Source: Nocardioides sp. BGMRC 2183 (lineage in GTDB: Bacteria; Actinomycetota; Actinomycetes; Propionibacteriales; Nocardioidaceae). Taken from it: DNA of 64,000 nt. Position 1 is the stretch's first letter; each line of letters opens with the position of its first letter. Location: contig VSSA01000002.1 of NCBI GenBank assembly GCA_008123405.1, positions 1 through 64,000 on the forward strand. The letters run 5' to 3'. Positions 52,115 through 60,999 of this stretch are shown here, piece after piece. Below the pieces are notes generated by a model that saw only the letters and a program-made list of their open reading frames with translations, had not been told where the DNA came from and made no database searches. The translations under genes were made by a program, and so were the position numbers.

Positions 52115-52627
52115 ATGGCCGTCGTTCATCCCGCCACCATCACGCCGACCAAACCCGAGGTCCTCTCCGCCTGGCTCGGCGGCCAGGTCGAGGTGCTCGG
52201 CACCTACCGGTATGACGACCCCGCCGGCGAGGTCGGTGTGGAGGCCTTCGTGGTGCACCGCGGCGATGAGCTGCTGCACGTCGTCCTCACCTATCGCGGT
52301 GCACCGATCGACGGGGCCACCCAGGTCGCGACGATGGAGCACTCGGTCCTCGGCGCACGCTGGGTGTACGACGGAACCACCGACCCCGTGGCGCTCGGCT
52401 GTTACGCGCGGGCGCTGCGAGGCGAGCAGGAGCAGGCAGCCGTGGAGATCTGGCAGGACGGGGAGGTCGTCGAGGTGCGCGAACCGACCGCCACCGTGTC
52501 CCGCGAGCCCGGGACCGGCAGCAGCCTCGCCATCGTCGGAGAACTGGCTGCAGTCGAGCCGAGTGATGGCGCCCGCCTCATCGCGACGTGGAACCGCGGC
52601 AGCGCCGTCGTGGCACGACTGATCTGA
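52115..52627 (+). CDS. Stand-alone maltokinase N-terminal cap-like protein
   Basis: A 170-residue protein matching the N-terminal cap domain seen on actinobacterial maltokinases: VHPATITPTKPEVLSAWLGG, TYRYDDPAGEVGVEAFVVHR and LHVVLTYRGAPIDGA. The kinase domain itself is absent. Similar cap-only proteins occur in other actinobacteria; function unknown. A -10 TAGGGT (52101-52106) eight bases before the ATG indicates leaderless translation. Confidence 0.78.
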   Translation: MAVVHPATITPTKPEVLSAWLGGQVEVLGTYRYDDPAGEVGVEAFVVHRGDELLHVVLTYRGAPIDGATQVATMEHSVLGARWVYDGTTDPVALGCYARALRGEQEQAAVEIWQDGEVVEVREPTATVSREPGTGSSLAIVGELAAVEPSDGARLIATWNRGSAVVARLI

Positions 52628-52652
52628 GACAACCGGCTTCGAGCCGACGTAC

Positions 52653-53300
52653 TCAGCCGAGTCCCGCGTTGAGCGCGATCACCGCCAATTGGGTGCGGTC
52701 GCGAGCGTTGAGCTTGGCGAGGATCCGGCTGACGTAAGTCCGCGCCGTGGCAGGACTGATGTGGAGCGCTGCCGCGATCTCGGCGTTCGTTTCTCCACGG
52801 GCCAGCCGCTCGAGGACTCCCAACTCGCGGTCGGTGAGGTCGGCGAGCCCTGGGGCGGGCGGCACCGGAGCCGGTGCTGCCGCGAGGTGCTCCATCACCC
52901 TGCGGGTGACGTCCGGTGAGAGCAGGTTGCCGCCATCAGCCACAGTGTGCACCGCGCTCCTGAGGTCGTCGGCCGGCGTGTCCTTGAGTAGGTACCCCGC
53001 GGCCCCGAGCCGGATCGCCTCGAGGATCTCCTCGTCGTCGTCGAAGGTGGTGAGGATCAGCACCCGAACGGCATCGAGCTCGGGCTCAGCACGGATCCGG
53101 CGGGTGGCCTCGATGCCATCGGTTCGCGGCATCCGCACGTCCATCAGCACGACATCCGGCAGAAGCCTCCGGCTGAGGGACACTGCCTCATCGCCGTTGC
53201 GCGCCTCGGCGACGACCTCGAGATCCGGGTCGCTTGCGAGCAGGGCCCGGAGTCCGGCGCGCACCAGGTCTTGGTCATCGGCCAGCAATACGCGGGTCAT
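52653..53300 (-). CDS. NarL-type response regulator
   Basis: A 215-residue regulator. Receiver with Asp in VVLMDVRMPRTDG, Thr in LILTTFDDDEE and Lys in GYLLKDTPA; C-terminal LuxR helix-turn-helix (LTDRELGVLERLARGETNAE, then SPATARTYVSRILAKLNARD). Its ATG overlaps the kinase stop by four bases. Confidence 0.92.
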   Translation of the reverse strand: MTRVLLADDQDLVRAGLRALLASDPDLEVVAEARNGDEAVSLSRRLLPDVVLMDVRMPRTDGIEATRRIRAEPELDAVRVLILTTFDDDEEILEAIRLGAAGYLLKDTPADDLRSAVHTVADGGNLLSPDVTRRVMEHLAAAPAPVPPAPGLADLTDRELGVLERLARGETNAEIAAALHISPATARTYVSRILAKLNARDRTQLAVIALNAGLG

Positions 53301-54457
53301 GGCATCGCCTCGTGGAGTGGGAGAGTCGCCCAGACCCGGAAGCCGTCGCTGTCGGGACCGGCAGCCAGGGAGCCGCCGAGGGCAGTGACCCGCTCCCTCA
53401 TGCCCGTGATCCCATGGCCGGTGCCCGGCGACCCGGTGTGGTGGGGCCCGCCGTCGTCGCGGACTTCCAGCTCCAGCACGTCGTCGTGGTCACGCACGGT
53501 GATGGTGGCTCGGGTGGCCGTGGCGTGCTTCACGATGTTGGTCACCGCCTCCTGGATGATCCGATACGCGGCGGAGTCGATGATCGCCGGGAGGTCGCGG
53601 GATACCCGCACGTCCATGGTGACGGTGATCCCGGGCACGGTGGCCTTCAGGGCATCGAGGTCGTCGAGAGCGACCACGGAGCGCGGTGCTCGGTCCTCGG
53701 TGCGAAGGAGCCCGACAGTACGACGCAGCTCAGTCATGCTCGCGGTCGTCGTGTCCCGGATCGTCCGCAGCGCCGCGCGAGCCGTTTCCTGGTCGCCACG
53801 CCCGACTGCCTCGCGACCGACGTCGGCGTGCAAGGAGACCACTGAGATGGCGTGACCCAGCGAGTCGTGGAGGTCCCGCGCGATCGCGATGCGCTCCTCG
53901 CGTCGTTCGGCCTCGGCCTGCTGCCTGGCCTGCTCCGCCATGAGTTGGACGTTGCGCCGCATGCTCTCGGCGGCGAGGCGGCGCGTCCGGATGCTATGGC
54001 CGAGCGCGATCGCCGCTGACATCAGCAGCAGGTGTCCGGGCAGGTCATAGCCGACGACGTACGAGAGTTGCTGTCCGTCAGCGATCCGGAAGCCGACGCT
54101 GGTCACCATGACGACGACCGCTGCACCGATTGCCCAGGCGAGTCGTCCGAACTCGGCGGCCGAGAGCAGGGCGGTGGCCACCGGCACCGCGACGCCGATC
54201 GCGGGGTAGCCAGCGATGTAGTAGGAGAACAGACCCAGCACGGAGACCACCAGCACCACGACCGGATGGCGTCGCCGAGCGAGCATCAGCCCGCCCAGGC
54301 CGGCAGCCCACAGGTAGGCGGAGGAGTCGGGCTCGTTGCGCCCACCCTGGCCCGTGCTGATGACGACGGCAAGCGTCACCGTGACCGCCGTACCGAGCAA
54401 TGCGTCCACCACCCACGCCGGCAGCCGACTCCTCGGCTCGGCGGCGGACGGCGTCAT
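53297..54457 (-). CDS. DesK/NarX-type sensor histidine kinase
   Basis: A 386-residue kinase with about five membrane segments in residues 15-160, a coiled linker (MAEQARQQAEAERREERIAI), HisKA_3 motif with phospho-acceptor His197 (ARDLHDSLGHAI), N-box QEAVTNIVKHAT and G-box GHGITGMRERV. Reverse-strand -10 TACCTT (54464-54469) lies six bases before the ATG, so it is probably leaderless. The signal is unknown. Confidence 0.92.
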   Translation of the reverse strand: MTPSAAEPRSRLPAWVVDALLGTAVTVTLAVVISTGQGGRNEPDSSAYLWAAGLGGLMLARRRHPVVVLVVSVLGLFSYYIAGYPAIGVAVPVATALLSAAEFGRLAWAIGAAVVVMVTSVGFRIADGQQLSYVVGYDLPGHLLLMSAAIALGHSIRTRRLAAESMRRNVQLMAEQARQQAEAERREERIAIARDLHDSLGHAISVVSLHADVGREAVGRGDQETARAALRTIRDTTTASMTELRRTVGLLRTEDRAPRSVVALDDLDALKATVPGITVTMDVRVSRDLPAIIDSAAYRIIQEAVTNIVKHATATRATITVRDHDDVLELEVRDDGGPHHTGSPGTGHGITGMRERVTALGGSLAAGPDSDGFRVWATLPLHEAMP

Positions 54458-54589
54458 GTCCTCAAGGTAGGCGATCGTGTTGACGCGGGCAGTCGTACGA
54501 AGGCGACAACGGAGGTCGCGCCTCGACGTACTACTCTCGAGAGCGCAGACGGATGCCTACGCTGCGGTGGCCTTTCTAGGGTCGCGGTC

Positions 54590-55069
54590 ATGACCGAACC
54601 AGACGTGACTTCGGCCCACACATCTCTGCGCGCAAGGCTGGGCCTTCCGCTGATCGCAATCGTCGGGCTCGCCCTGCTGGCCGCCCCGCGCGTGCCCCTG
54701 CACGACCTCGATGTGATCGAGGAGGGGAGCGTCGTCAACTCGCTCTTCGTCTTCGTGCCGCCCCTGATCTGGATCGCGGTCGCGGTGCTGAAGCGGGTGC
54801 CGAACCCGCTGCTGACCCTGCTCGCGATCGGACTCTGCTACGGCGTCCTCCTGGCCATAGGTCACCAACTCCTCTGGGAGGAGTCCTTCGGGAACGATCC
54901 TCCGGAGTTGGGTGGCAACCTGTCCGATATCGACCCCACCCTCGAGGAAGTCATCATCCGTTCCTTCGCCATGGTGTCGAGCATCTTCACCGGGCTGATC
55001 GTCGGGGTGATCACCGGACTGGTCGCCTGGGCTATCAGAGCAGGAGATCAGCGAGTCCGGCGCCGTTGA
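54590..55069 (+). CDS. Hypothetical four-pass membrane protein
   Basis: A 159-residue protein with four predicted membrane segments (LGLPLIAIVGLALLAA; SLFVFVPPLIWIAVAVLK; LLTLLAIGLCYGVLLAIGH; SIFTGLIVGVITGLVAWAI). Function not recognised. A -10 TAGGGT (54577-54582) seven bases before the ATG indicates leaderless mRNA. Divergent from the kinase gene, sharing its promoter region. Confidence 0.75.
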   Translation: MTEPDVTSAHTSLRARLGLPLIAIVGLALLAAPRVPLHDLDVIEEGSVVNSLFVFVPPLIWIAVAVLKRVPNPLLTLLAIGLCYGVLLAIGHQLLWEESFGNDPPELGGNLSDIDPTLEEVIIRSFAMVSSIFTGLIVGVITGLVAWAIRAGDQRVRRR

Positions 55070-55133
55070 GCGCGATCCCGCCTTCCGGAGCCCCCAACAC
55101 CCCGGCGCTGCGCCTGAAGGTGCTGGGACCGGG

Positions 55134-56303
55134 TCAGCCGAGCAGTCCCTCGACCAGGTCGGCGGCCCGCGACGCGCCGCCCTCGGCGACCGACGCGGCT
55201 TGCAGGTCGGCCGAGCGTCGTACCCGTTCGGGCTCGGCGAGCAGTTCCTGGAGCGCTGAACGCAGGGCCTGGGGCGTGGCGTCCGCCGTGTCGATCCGCC
55301 GGGCGACACCGAGCTCGACCAGCCGGTCTGCGTTCATGAACTGGTCGACGGCCTGCGGGATCGCGATCATCGGCACACCGGCCAGCAGGCCCTCGTTGCT
55401 GCCGCCCATGCCGGCGTGGGTGACGAACGCGTCTGCCTCGGCGAGTACGGCGCGCTGCGGGACCCACCGGTGGGTCTCGACGTTGGCTGGCAGGTCACCA
55501 AGCTCGGCGGGGTCGAGCTGGGTGCCGGTCGCGATGACCAGGTGCCATCCGGGCAGCCCGGCGAAGGCGTCGATGCAGTGACGGTAGAAGTCGGCCCCGG
55601 CGCCGTACGCCGATCCCATCGACACGAGCAGCACATGCTCGGCGTCAGCGGGCCGGCGCCAGCCGGGCTCGTCGTCGAGGGCGAAACAGGGGCCGACGAA
55701 GGTGACCACCTGCTCATCGACCCGGTCGGCGTTGGGCTGCATCGCCTTGGGGATCAATGCGAGCACCTTCGCCGGTGCCGCCGGGAACTGCTCGGGGTCG
55801 AGCGTGGTCGCCCCGGAGCCCGCCAGCCAGACGCGGAACCGCTCGATCAGCGCGTCGTACCCGGGCAGCTGGCGCATCTGTGGGAGCACCTCGTCTGCAT
55901 ATCCCTTCCATGCGACGTACGTCGGCGACACCTGCACGTAGGGGCGCCCCTGCTGCTCGGCGAGGGCACGCGCGGCGTAACCGCCGATGTCGTAGAGGTA
56001 GGCGTCGGCCGGGTCAGCGTCGTAGCGCGCGTGGAGTTCGGGCAGCACGGTGATCGCGTCGTCGAGGAAGATCCCCATGCCTGCCACCGGATCGTCCGGC
56101 CACTGCCGGTCTTCGACCGGTAGGACCGTCGGCATCGACACCAGCTCGGCCCCGGTCGGCGCGATGTGCTCGGCCATGGACTCGTGGGTCGCGTAGGTGA
56201 CACGGTGGCCGCGTCGTACCAGTTCTCGAACAAGACCGAGGCCAGGCAGGACATGGCTCAGTGCAGGCGAGGCGACGAACGCGATGTGGCTCGGGGAAGG
56301 CAT
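55134..56303 (-). CDS. Macrolide-type glycosyltransferase (UGT/GT1 family)
   Basis: A 389-residue GT-B glycosyltransferase. N-terminal HIAFVASPALSHVLPGLGL and the C-terminal sugar-nucleotide motif HRWVPQRAVLAEADAFVTHA, then GMGGSNEGLLAGVPMIAIPQ and DQFMNADRL. This is the MGT pattern of enzymes that glycosylate macrolides or other lipophilic compounds. A reverse-strand -10 TAGCCT (56312-56317) eight bases before the ATG suggests leaderless translation. Confidence 0.9.
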   Translation of the reverse strand: MPSPSHIAFVASPALSHVLPGLGLVRELVRRGHRVTYATHESMAEHIAPTGAELVSMPTVLPVEDRQWPDDPVAGMGIFLDDAITVLPELHARYDADPADAYLYDIGGYAARALAEQQGRPYVQVSPTYVAWKGYADEVLPQMRQLPGYDALIERFRVWLAGSGATTLDPEQFPAAPAKVLALIPKAMQPNADRVDEQVVTFVGPCFALDDEPGWRRPADAEHVLLVSMGSAYGAGADFYRHCIDAFAGLPGWHLVIATGTQLDPAELGDLPANVETHRWVPQRAVLAEADAFVTHAGMGGSNEGLLAGVPMIAIPQAVDQFMNADRLVELGVARRIDTADATPQALRSALQELLAEPERVRRSADLQAASVAEGGASRAADLVEGLLG

Positions 56304-56454
56304 GTCCCCGGAGGCTAACGTCGCCAGTATTCAGGTCGCGACCGATTTCGTGGCACGCCGATCTCGGGGCCGATGCAACCCTCTGCTCCCGAGGCCCGGG
56401 CCCCTCGCCCGGGCCCTCCGTCACACCCCGGTCGTCTCACCCCCGGCCGTCACC

Positions 56455-56533
56455 CACACTGCGTAGTACCCCGGTAGGGGTCGGAAAGTGGCTCGGCAGA
56501 GTGACGTGCGGGGTCGAGCATCGTCTCTACCGT
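56455..56533 (+). promoter_or_regulatory. Shared regulatory element A and promoter of the DedA operon
   Basis: GTACCCCGGTAGGGG (56466-56480, inverted ACCCC/GGGGT) is followed by a GTGGCTC...GAGTGACGT segment. About 47 bases downstream of the first motif is -10 TACCGT (56528-56533). The same motif order and spacing recur at 59226-59301. Interpreted as the site of the response regulator at 58520, in an activator-like position. Confidence 0.55.
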
Positions 56534-56540
56534 CCGAACC

Positions 56541-56627
56541 ATGAGAACCTCACCTTCGCCGCATGCCCGGCACCAGGCCGGTCATCCGAACGCCGACCGT
56601 CATCTGTGCGCACGGGGTAGCCGCTGA
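56541..56627 (+). CDS. Leader peptide (28 aa) coupled to the DedA gene
   Basis: ATG 56541 lies seven bases after -10 TACCGT, so it would be the leaderless first codon of the transcript. The frame encodes a His/Arg-rich peptide (MRTSPSPHARHQ...) and stops with TGA at 56625-56627, overlapping the DedA ATG by one base (TGATG). The DedA start has no ribosome site, so its translation probably depends on this upstream frame. The peptide has no recognised family. Confidence 0.5.
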   Translation: MRTSPSPHARHQAGHPNADRHLCARGSR

Positions 56628-57265
56628 TGGCCGTCGTCGTGATGTTCGTGCTGATCGTCCTGGACGGGGTGGTGCCCCTGGTTCCCGGGGAGGCGACCCT
56701 GCTGGCACTGGCGCCAGCGGCCGTGGCTGTTGGCTGGCCCGCGGTGCTCGGTCTCGGGATCCTCGCCGCCGCAGCAGCGGCCCTGGGCGACACCATCACC
56801 TATCGGCTGGGCCGGCGGGTCGGCACCAGCCGGTTTCGCTGGATGCGGCGGGCGCGGATCGCCCACGTGCTCACCCGCACCGGCGACGCTTTGGAGCGCA
56901 ACGGCATCGGCGTCATCACGACGGCTCGGCTGATGCCGGGGTGGCGGGTCGCCGTCACCTTCATGGCCGGTGCCACCGGGATGTCTCCGCGCCGGTTCCA
57001 CCTCGCCAGCGCCCTGGGCGCGATGCTCTGGGCGGCGTACCTGTTCTGCGTCGGCACCATGGTCGGCGCAGTGACCGGCGGAAACGCACTCGTCGTGGCG
57101 GTGATCTCGATGGTCACCATTGCCGTGATCAGCCAGTCGGTGACGTGGGTGGGACGGAGGTTCCGGATGGTTCCGGCCCTGATGCGGTGCTCGGCTGGGC
57201 TCCGGACGCGCGCGGCGGCGGTCGTCCTCGGATCACCGCGGCACGCGTTGGCGGTAGTTCCCTGA
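56627..57265 (+). CDS. DedA-family membrane protein
   Basis: A 212-residue DedA/VTT-domain protein. N-terminal VVPLVPGEATLLALAPAAVA (the family's PSE-like re-entrant motif), then TYRLGRRVGTSRFRW, and the core RLMPGWRVAVTFMAGATGMS with the conserved Arg. DedA proteins act as lipid carriers or in envelope homeostasis. It is translationally coupled to a leader peptide. The kinase gene follows after 25 bases. Confidence 0.85.
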   Translation: MAVVVMFVLIVLDGVVPLVPGEATLLALAPAAVAVGWPAVLGLGILAAAAAALGDTITYRLGRRVGTSRFRWMRRARIAHVLTRTGDALERNGIGVITTARLMPGWRVAVTFMAGATGMSPRRFHLASALGAMLWAAYLFCVGTMVGAVTGGNALVVAVISMVTIAVISQSVTWVGRRFRMVPALMRCSAGLRTRAAAVVLGSPRHALAVVP

Positions 57266-57290
57266 GAGTCGCGATCTCTAGGGTGGAGCA

Positions 57291-58523
57291 ATGACCGCGG
57301 TTGACGAGCAGGGTCCCGCAGCGCTGCTCGGGGACGCTTCGCGTCGGTGGGTCCGGCTGCTGCCGTGGGTCGTGGCGTTCGTCATGGTCGCTGTCTTGCT
57401 GCCGACCACGGTCGACGTGCTCAGCGGTGACTACGGCCTGAACGTCGGCCTCGCGAGCGCGCTCGCCGTGGCCCAGACGGCACCGCTGCTCCTCGCGGTC
57501 GTCCGTCCGCTGGAGGCGTGGTACGTGATCTTCACCGCCGACGTGATCGGTGCGGTCGCTCTGCTCTTCGTCGACTTCGGAGACCAGCTGGTGTGGCCGT
57601 TCCCGCCGATGGAGATCGTCGGGTACGTCGCCCTCTGCCTCGCCCTCGGGCTGCGCGAACCGCGCCGGACGCTGATCCTGGTGTGGCTGGCGACCGCCGG
57701 CGCGAACGCCGGGCTGGGGTTCTTCGCGCCGCAGGAGACCAGCGGCAGCGTCGCGCTGCTCACCATCCTCGGCGGCGTCGCGCTCGTGCTCGGCGCAGCG
57801 ATCCGGGAGGGCTACGAGGCGCGGCGCAGGCTGGCCGAGCAGGAGACGATCAGCGCGGCCGAGCGCGAGCGGAGGACGCTGCTGGAGGAACGCGCCCGGA
57901 TCGCCCGCGAGCTCCATGACGTGGTGGCGCACCACATGTCGGTGATCACGGTGCAGGCCGACACCGCGGCGTACCGCCTCGACGGGGTGTCGCCGCAGGC
58001 GCGGGAGGAGTTCGGCTCCATCGCGGCTACTGCGCGCGAGTCGCTGGCCGAGATGCGTCGACTCCTCGGCGTGCTGCGCAGCGAGGATGCCGAACGCGAG
58101 CTCGCTCCGCAGCCGGGACTCACCCGGGTCGGGCACCTGGTGGAGGCGACAGGCAGGGCCGGGGTTCCGGTGGATTTCACCCCGTACGAGGCCAACGTGC
58201 CCGAGGCAGTGGGCCTGACGGCGTACCGGATGGTCCAGGAGGCCCTCGCCAATGTTGTCCGCCACGCGCCCGGTGCACCGACACAGGTGTCCGTCTCGGC
58301 CGACGGGGAGGACCTCACCGTCGTCGTGGTGAACCGCGCGCCGGCGACGCCGCCGGCCGAGCCGTTCGAGTCGACCGGCACAGGGAACGGCCTGGTCGGG
58401 ATGCGCGAGCGCGCCCGACTGATCGGTGGCACCCTCGACGCGGGGCCGCTCCCCGATGGTGGCTTCCAGGTCACCGCGCGACTCCCACTGACCGAACCGG
58501 ACACCGAGGGGGAACCCACGTGA
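57291..58523 (+). CDS. DesK/NarX-type sensor histidine kinase
   Basis: A 410-residue kinase with about five to six membrane segments (residues 22-175), HisKA_3 motif with phospho-acceptor His209 (ARELHDVVAHHM), N-box QEALANVVRHAP and G-box GNGLVGMRERARL. A separate -10 TAGGGT (57279-57284) six bases before the ATG gives it its own leaderless promoter. Stop overlaps the regulator GTG. Probable sensor for the module spanning 56.4-61.8 kb. Confidence 0.92.
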   Translation: MTAVDEQGPAALLGDASRRWVRLLPWVVAFVMVAVLLPTTVDVLSGDYGLNVGLASALAVAQTAPLLLAVVRPLEAWYVIFTADVIGAVALLFVDFGDQLVWPFPPMEIVGYVALCLALGLREPRRTLILVWLATAGANAGLGFFAPQETSGSVALLTILGGVALVLGAAIREGYEARRRLAEQETISAAERERRTLLEERARIARELHDVVAHHMSVITVQADTAAYRLDGVSPQAREEFGSIAATARESLAEMRRLLGVLRSEDAERELAPQPGLTRVGHLVEATGRAGVPVDFTPYEANVPEAVGLTAYRMVQEALANVVRHAPGAPTQVSVSADGEDLTVVVVNRAPATPPAEPFESTGTGNGLVGMRERARLIGGTLDAGPLPDGGFQVTARLPLTEPDTEGEPT

Positions 58524-59194
58524 CGACGCGCGTCATCATCGTCGACGACCAGGCCATGGTGCGCGGCGGGTTCGCCGCGCTGCTCGCGGCACAGAAGGAC
58601 ATCGAGGTCGTGGGTGATGCCCCAGACGGGGAGCAGGGCGTCGCGCTGAGCCGGCGAACACACCCCGATGTCGTACTCATGGATGTCCGGATGCCGGTGA
58701 TGGACGGACTCGAGGCCACCCGTCGGCTGCTCTCGCCCCCGCCGGGCGTGGAGCATCGGCCGCGGGTGCTGATGCTCACCACCTTCGACCTCGACGACTA
58801 CGTCTACGAGGCGTTGCGCGCGGGCGCGAGCGGGTTCCTGCTGAAGGACTCGCCCCCGGCCGATCTCGTGACCGCGGTACGCATCGTGGCCGCGGGCGAT
58901 GCGCTGCTCGCACCCTCGGTGACCCGCCGGCTCATCGCCGATTTCGCTCGACAACGCCCCGCCTCCCGGGGCAGGCCCGCGCTGCGGCTCAACGCCCTGA
59001 CCGAACGTGAGACCGAGGTGCTCTCGATGGTGGCCCGCGGACAGTCCAACGCCGAGATCGCGGCCGACCTGGTGCTGGCCGAGCAGACGGTGAAGACCCA
59101 CGTCAGCCGGATCCTCGGCAAGCTCGACCTGCGCGACCGCGCCCAGGCGGTGGTCTTCGCCTACGAGTCGGGACTGATCACTCCCGGCGGGTAG
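58520..59194 (+). CDS. NarL-type response regulator
   Basis: A 224-residue regulator. Receiver Asp in VVLMDVRMPVMDG, Thr in LMLTTFDLDDY, Lys in GFLLKDSPP; LuxR helix-turn-helix (LTERETEVLSMVARGQSNAE, then EQTVKTHVSRILGKLDLRD). GTG start overlaps the kinase stop. It lies between the two copies of the shared element (56455, 59226) and is the best candidate to bind them. Confidence 0.92.
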   Translation: MTTRVIIVDDQAMVRGGFAALLAAQKDIEVVGDAPDGEQGVALSRRTHPDVVLMDVRMPVMDGLEATRRLLSPPPGVEHRPRVLMLTTFDLDDYVYEALRAGASGFLLKDSPPADLVTAVRIVAAGDALLAPSVTRRLIADFARQRPASRGRPALRLNALTERETEVLSMVARGQSNAEIAADLVLAEQTVKTHVSRILGKLDLRDRAQAVVFAYESGLITPGG

Positions 59195-59225
59195 CGGCTG
59201 CCGTCGTCAGGGGCGCTCGGGTGCG

Positions 59226-59301
59226 TCACTGTGGTACCCGGGTAGGGGATCGAGGTTGGCTCCGTGGAGTGATGTCTCCCGGATAGCCGTGGCCGCACTC
59301 T
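59226..59301 (+). promoter_or_regulatory. Shared regulatory element B and promoter of the hydrolase-exporter operon
   Basis: GTACCCGGGTAGGGG (59234-59248) followed by TTGGCTC...GAGTGATGT repeats element A almost base for base. A -10-like CACTCT (59296-59301) falls 47 bases after the motif, the same distance as in copy A. The gene start (59336) is about 34 bases further with a GAGAGGG ribosome site. Confidence 0.5.
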
Positions 59302-59335
59302 TCGTCGTGTCAGTACGACGAGTGAGAGGGCGACG

Positions 59336-60238
59336 ATGAAGCAACGCAACAGGCCGAAGCAGGCGGACCGCGCAGGAGCGCCGGCCGTCCCCACCCCGGG
59401 CCTGGCAGCACTTGCACCACCCGTGTCCGCCACCCCGGGACCGCTGCGCTACGGCTTGCACGACGCCGACGGACACCTACTGCTGGCCAGCGACCCACCG
59501 CGAGGAGCGCGCATCGTCGAGGCCATCGGGGACGTCGTCACCGCCGACCACATCGCCGTGATCGTGCCCGGCAACGGACATCATCGGGGCAACTACTTCA
59601 GCGAGCGTGGACCGGTCGGCCCCCGCGTACGCGGGCAGCTGCTGCTGCGCACCATGCAGGCACTCGACCCCAACAGCCGAGTGGCGGTCGTGGTGTGGGT
59701 GGGCTACCACGCGCCCTCCGGCCTGGCGGCGGCCGCGGCGAACTCTCCCGCCCGCGACGGCGCCGCAGATCTCGCTCGCCTGACCCACTACCTGCCACGG
59801 TCGGCACAGGTCACCCTGATCGGGCACAGCTACGGCAGCACCGTCGTGGGTCTCGCGCTCGCTGCGGCGCACGCCACCGACGCCGTGGCGTTGGGCAGTC
59901 CCGGCATGGGGGTGTGGCGACGCGACCAGCTCGGATCCGGTACGACGCTGTGGGCCGCCCAAGCCGACTCCGACTGGATCCGGTTCTTCCCCCGCGTCCG
60001 GCTCGGCCGACTCGGGTTGGGACGGTCGCCGTTGCACCCGGAGCTGAACGCCCGGCGGTTCGAGACCGGCGACATCAGCGGCCACTGCGCCTACTACGCC
60101 GAGGGCAGCGAGTCGCTGCGCAACGTCGCCCGCATCGCCCTCGGCCGGTACGACGACGTGACTCGCCCCGGGGTCGGCGCCTTCGCCCCACACCACCTGC
60201 CACAGCGCTCCCTGCGTCACCTGGAGGTAGCAGCATGA
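59336..60238 (+). CDS. DUF1023-type alpha/beta-hydrolase
   Basis: A 300-residue hydrolase with the actinobacterial DUF1023 pattern: [37 protein letters not shown], nucleophile motif [15 protein letters not shown], and a C-terminal His (DISGHCAYY). There is no signal peptide. The substrate is unknown, possibly a lipid or ester. First gene of an operon with an ABC exporter; stop overlaps the ATPase ATG. Confidence 0.85.
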   Translation: MKQRNRPKQADRAGAPAVPTPGLAALAPPVSATPGPLRYGLHDADGHLLLASDPPRGARIVEAIGDVVTADHIAVIVPGNGHHRGNYFSERGPVGPRVRGQLLLRTMQALDPNSRVAVVVWVGYHAPSGLAAAAANSPARDGAADLARLTHYLPRSAQVTLIGHSYGSTVVGLALAAAHATDAVALGSPGMGVWRRDQLGSGTTLWAAQADSDWIRFFPRVRLGRLGLGRSPLHPELNARRFETGDISGHCAYYAEGSESLRNVARIALGRYDDVTRPGVGAFAPHHLPQRSLRHLEVAA

Positions 60239-60999
60239 GCCCGCACAGCCGCGAACCCGCCGTACTCGTCGAAGGCCTCGTGAAGAGCTATCCGGGTCGG
60301 GGCACCGTGCTGGACGGCCTCGACCTCAGCGTCGCCGCCGGCACCGTGCACGGCCTGCTCGGCCCCAACGGGGCCGGTAAGACCACAGCAGTCCGAATCC
60401 TGTCCACCCTGCTGCGCTTCGACGCCGGCCGAGCCCGCGTCGCCGGCCACGACGTGGCACGCAACCCGGCCGGGGTGCGTGAACGGATCGGGGTGGCCGG
60501 TCAGTACGCAGCTGTCGACGAGATCCTCAGCGGCCGGCAGAATCTCGAGCTGTTCGGACGCCTGCACCACCTGCGCCTGCGCCACGCGCGGCGGCGAGCC
60601 GGCGAGCTGCTGGAGCGCTTCGACCTGGTGGCCGCCGCCGACCGACCCGTGCGGCACTACTCCGGTGGCATGCGCCGCCGCCTGGACCTGGCGATCAGTC
60701 TCATTCGCAGTCCCCAGGTGCTCTTCCTCGACGAGCCCAGCACCGGGCTGGATCCGCGCAGCCGCAACGAGGTCTGGGAGGCGGTCCGCGAGCTGGCCGG
60801 GGCCGGCACCACCGTGCTGCTCACCACCCAGTACCTCGAGGAGGCCGACCGGCTGTGCTCCCGGATCTCCTTGATCGACGGCGGACGGCTCGTCGCCGAG
60901 GGCTCCCCGGCCGACCTCAAGTCGCGGGTCGACGGCAGTCTCGACGACGCGTTCTTGTTGCTGACCTCCGCTGGTGCGCACGACGGGCGGGCCGCATGA
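60235..60999 (+). CDS. DrrA-type ABC exporter ATPase, shortened C-terminus
   Basis: A 254-residue ATPase with Walker [14 protein letters not shown]-loop [11 protein letters not shown], signature [11 protein letters not shown], Walker [13 protein letters not shown] and [11 protein letters not shown]. Compared with the DrrA homologue at 12232 (314 residues) it lacks roughly 45 residues between the SPADLKSRV region and the closing [10 protein letters not shown], so the C-terminal domain is mostly missing. ATG overlaps the hydrolase stop. Confidence 0.9.
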   Translation: MSPHSREPAVLVEGLVKSYPGRGTVLDGLDLSVAAGTVHGLLGPNGAGKTTAVRILSTLLRFDAGRARVAGHDVARNPAGVRERIGVAGQYAAVDEILSGRQNLELFGRLHHLRLRHARRRAGELLERFDLVAAADRPVRHYSGGMRRRLDLAISLIRSPQVLFLDEPSTGLDPRSRNEVWEAVRELAGAGTTVLLTTQYLEEADRLCSRISLIDGGRLVAEGSPADLKSRVDGSLDDAFLLLTSAGAHDGRAA

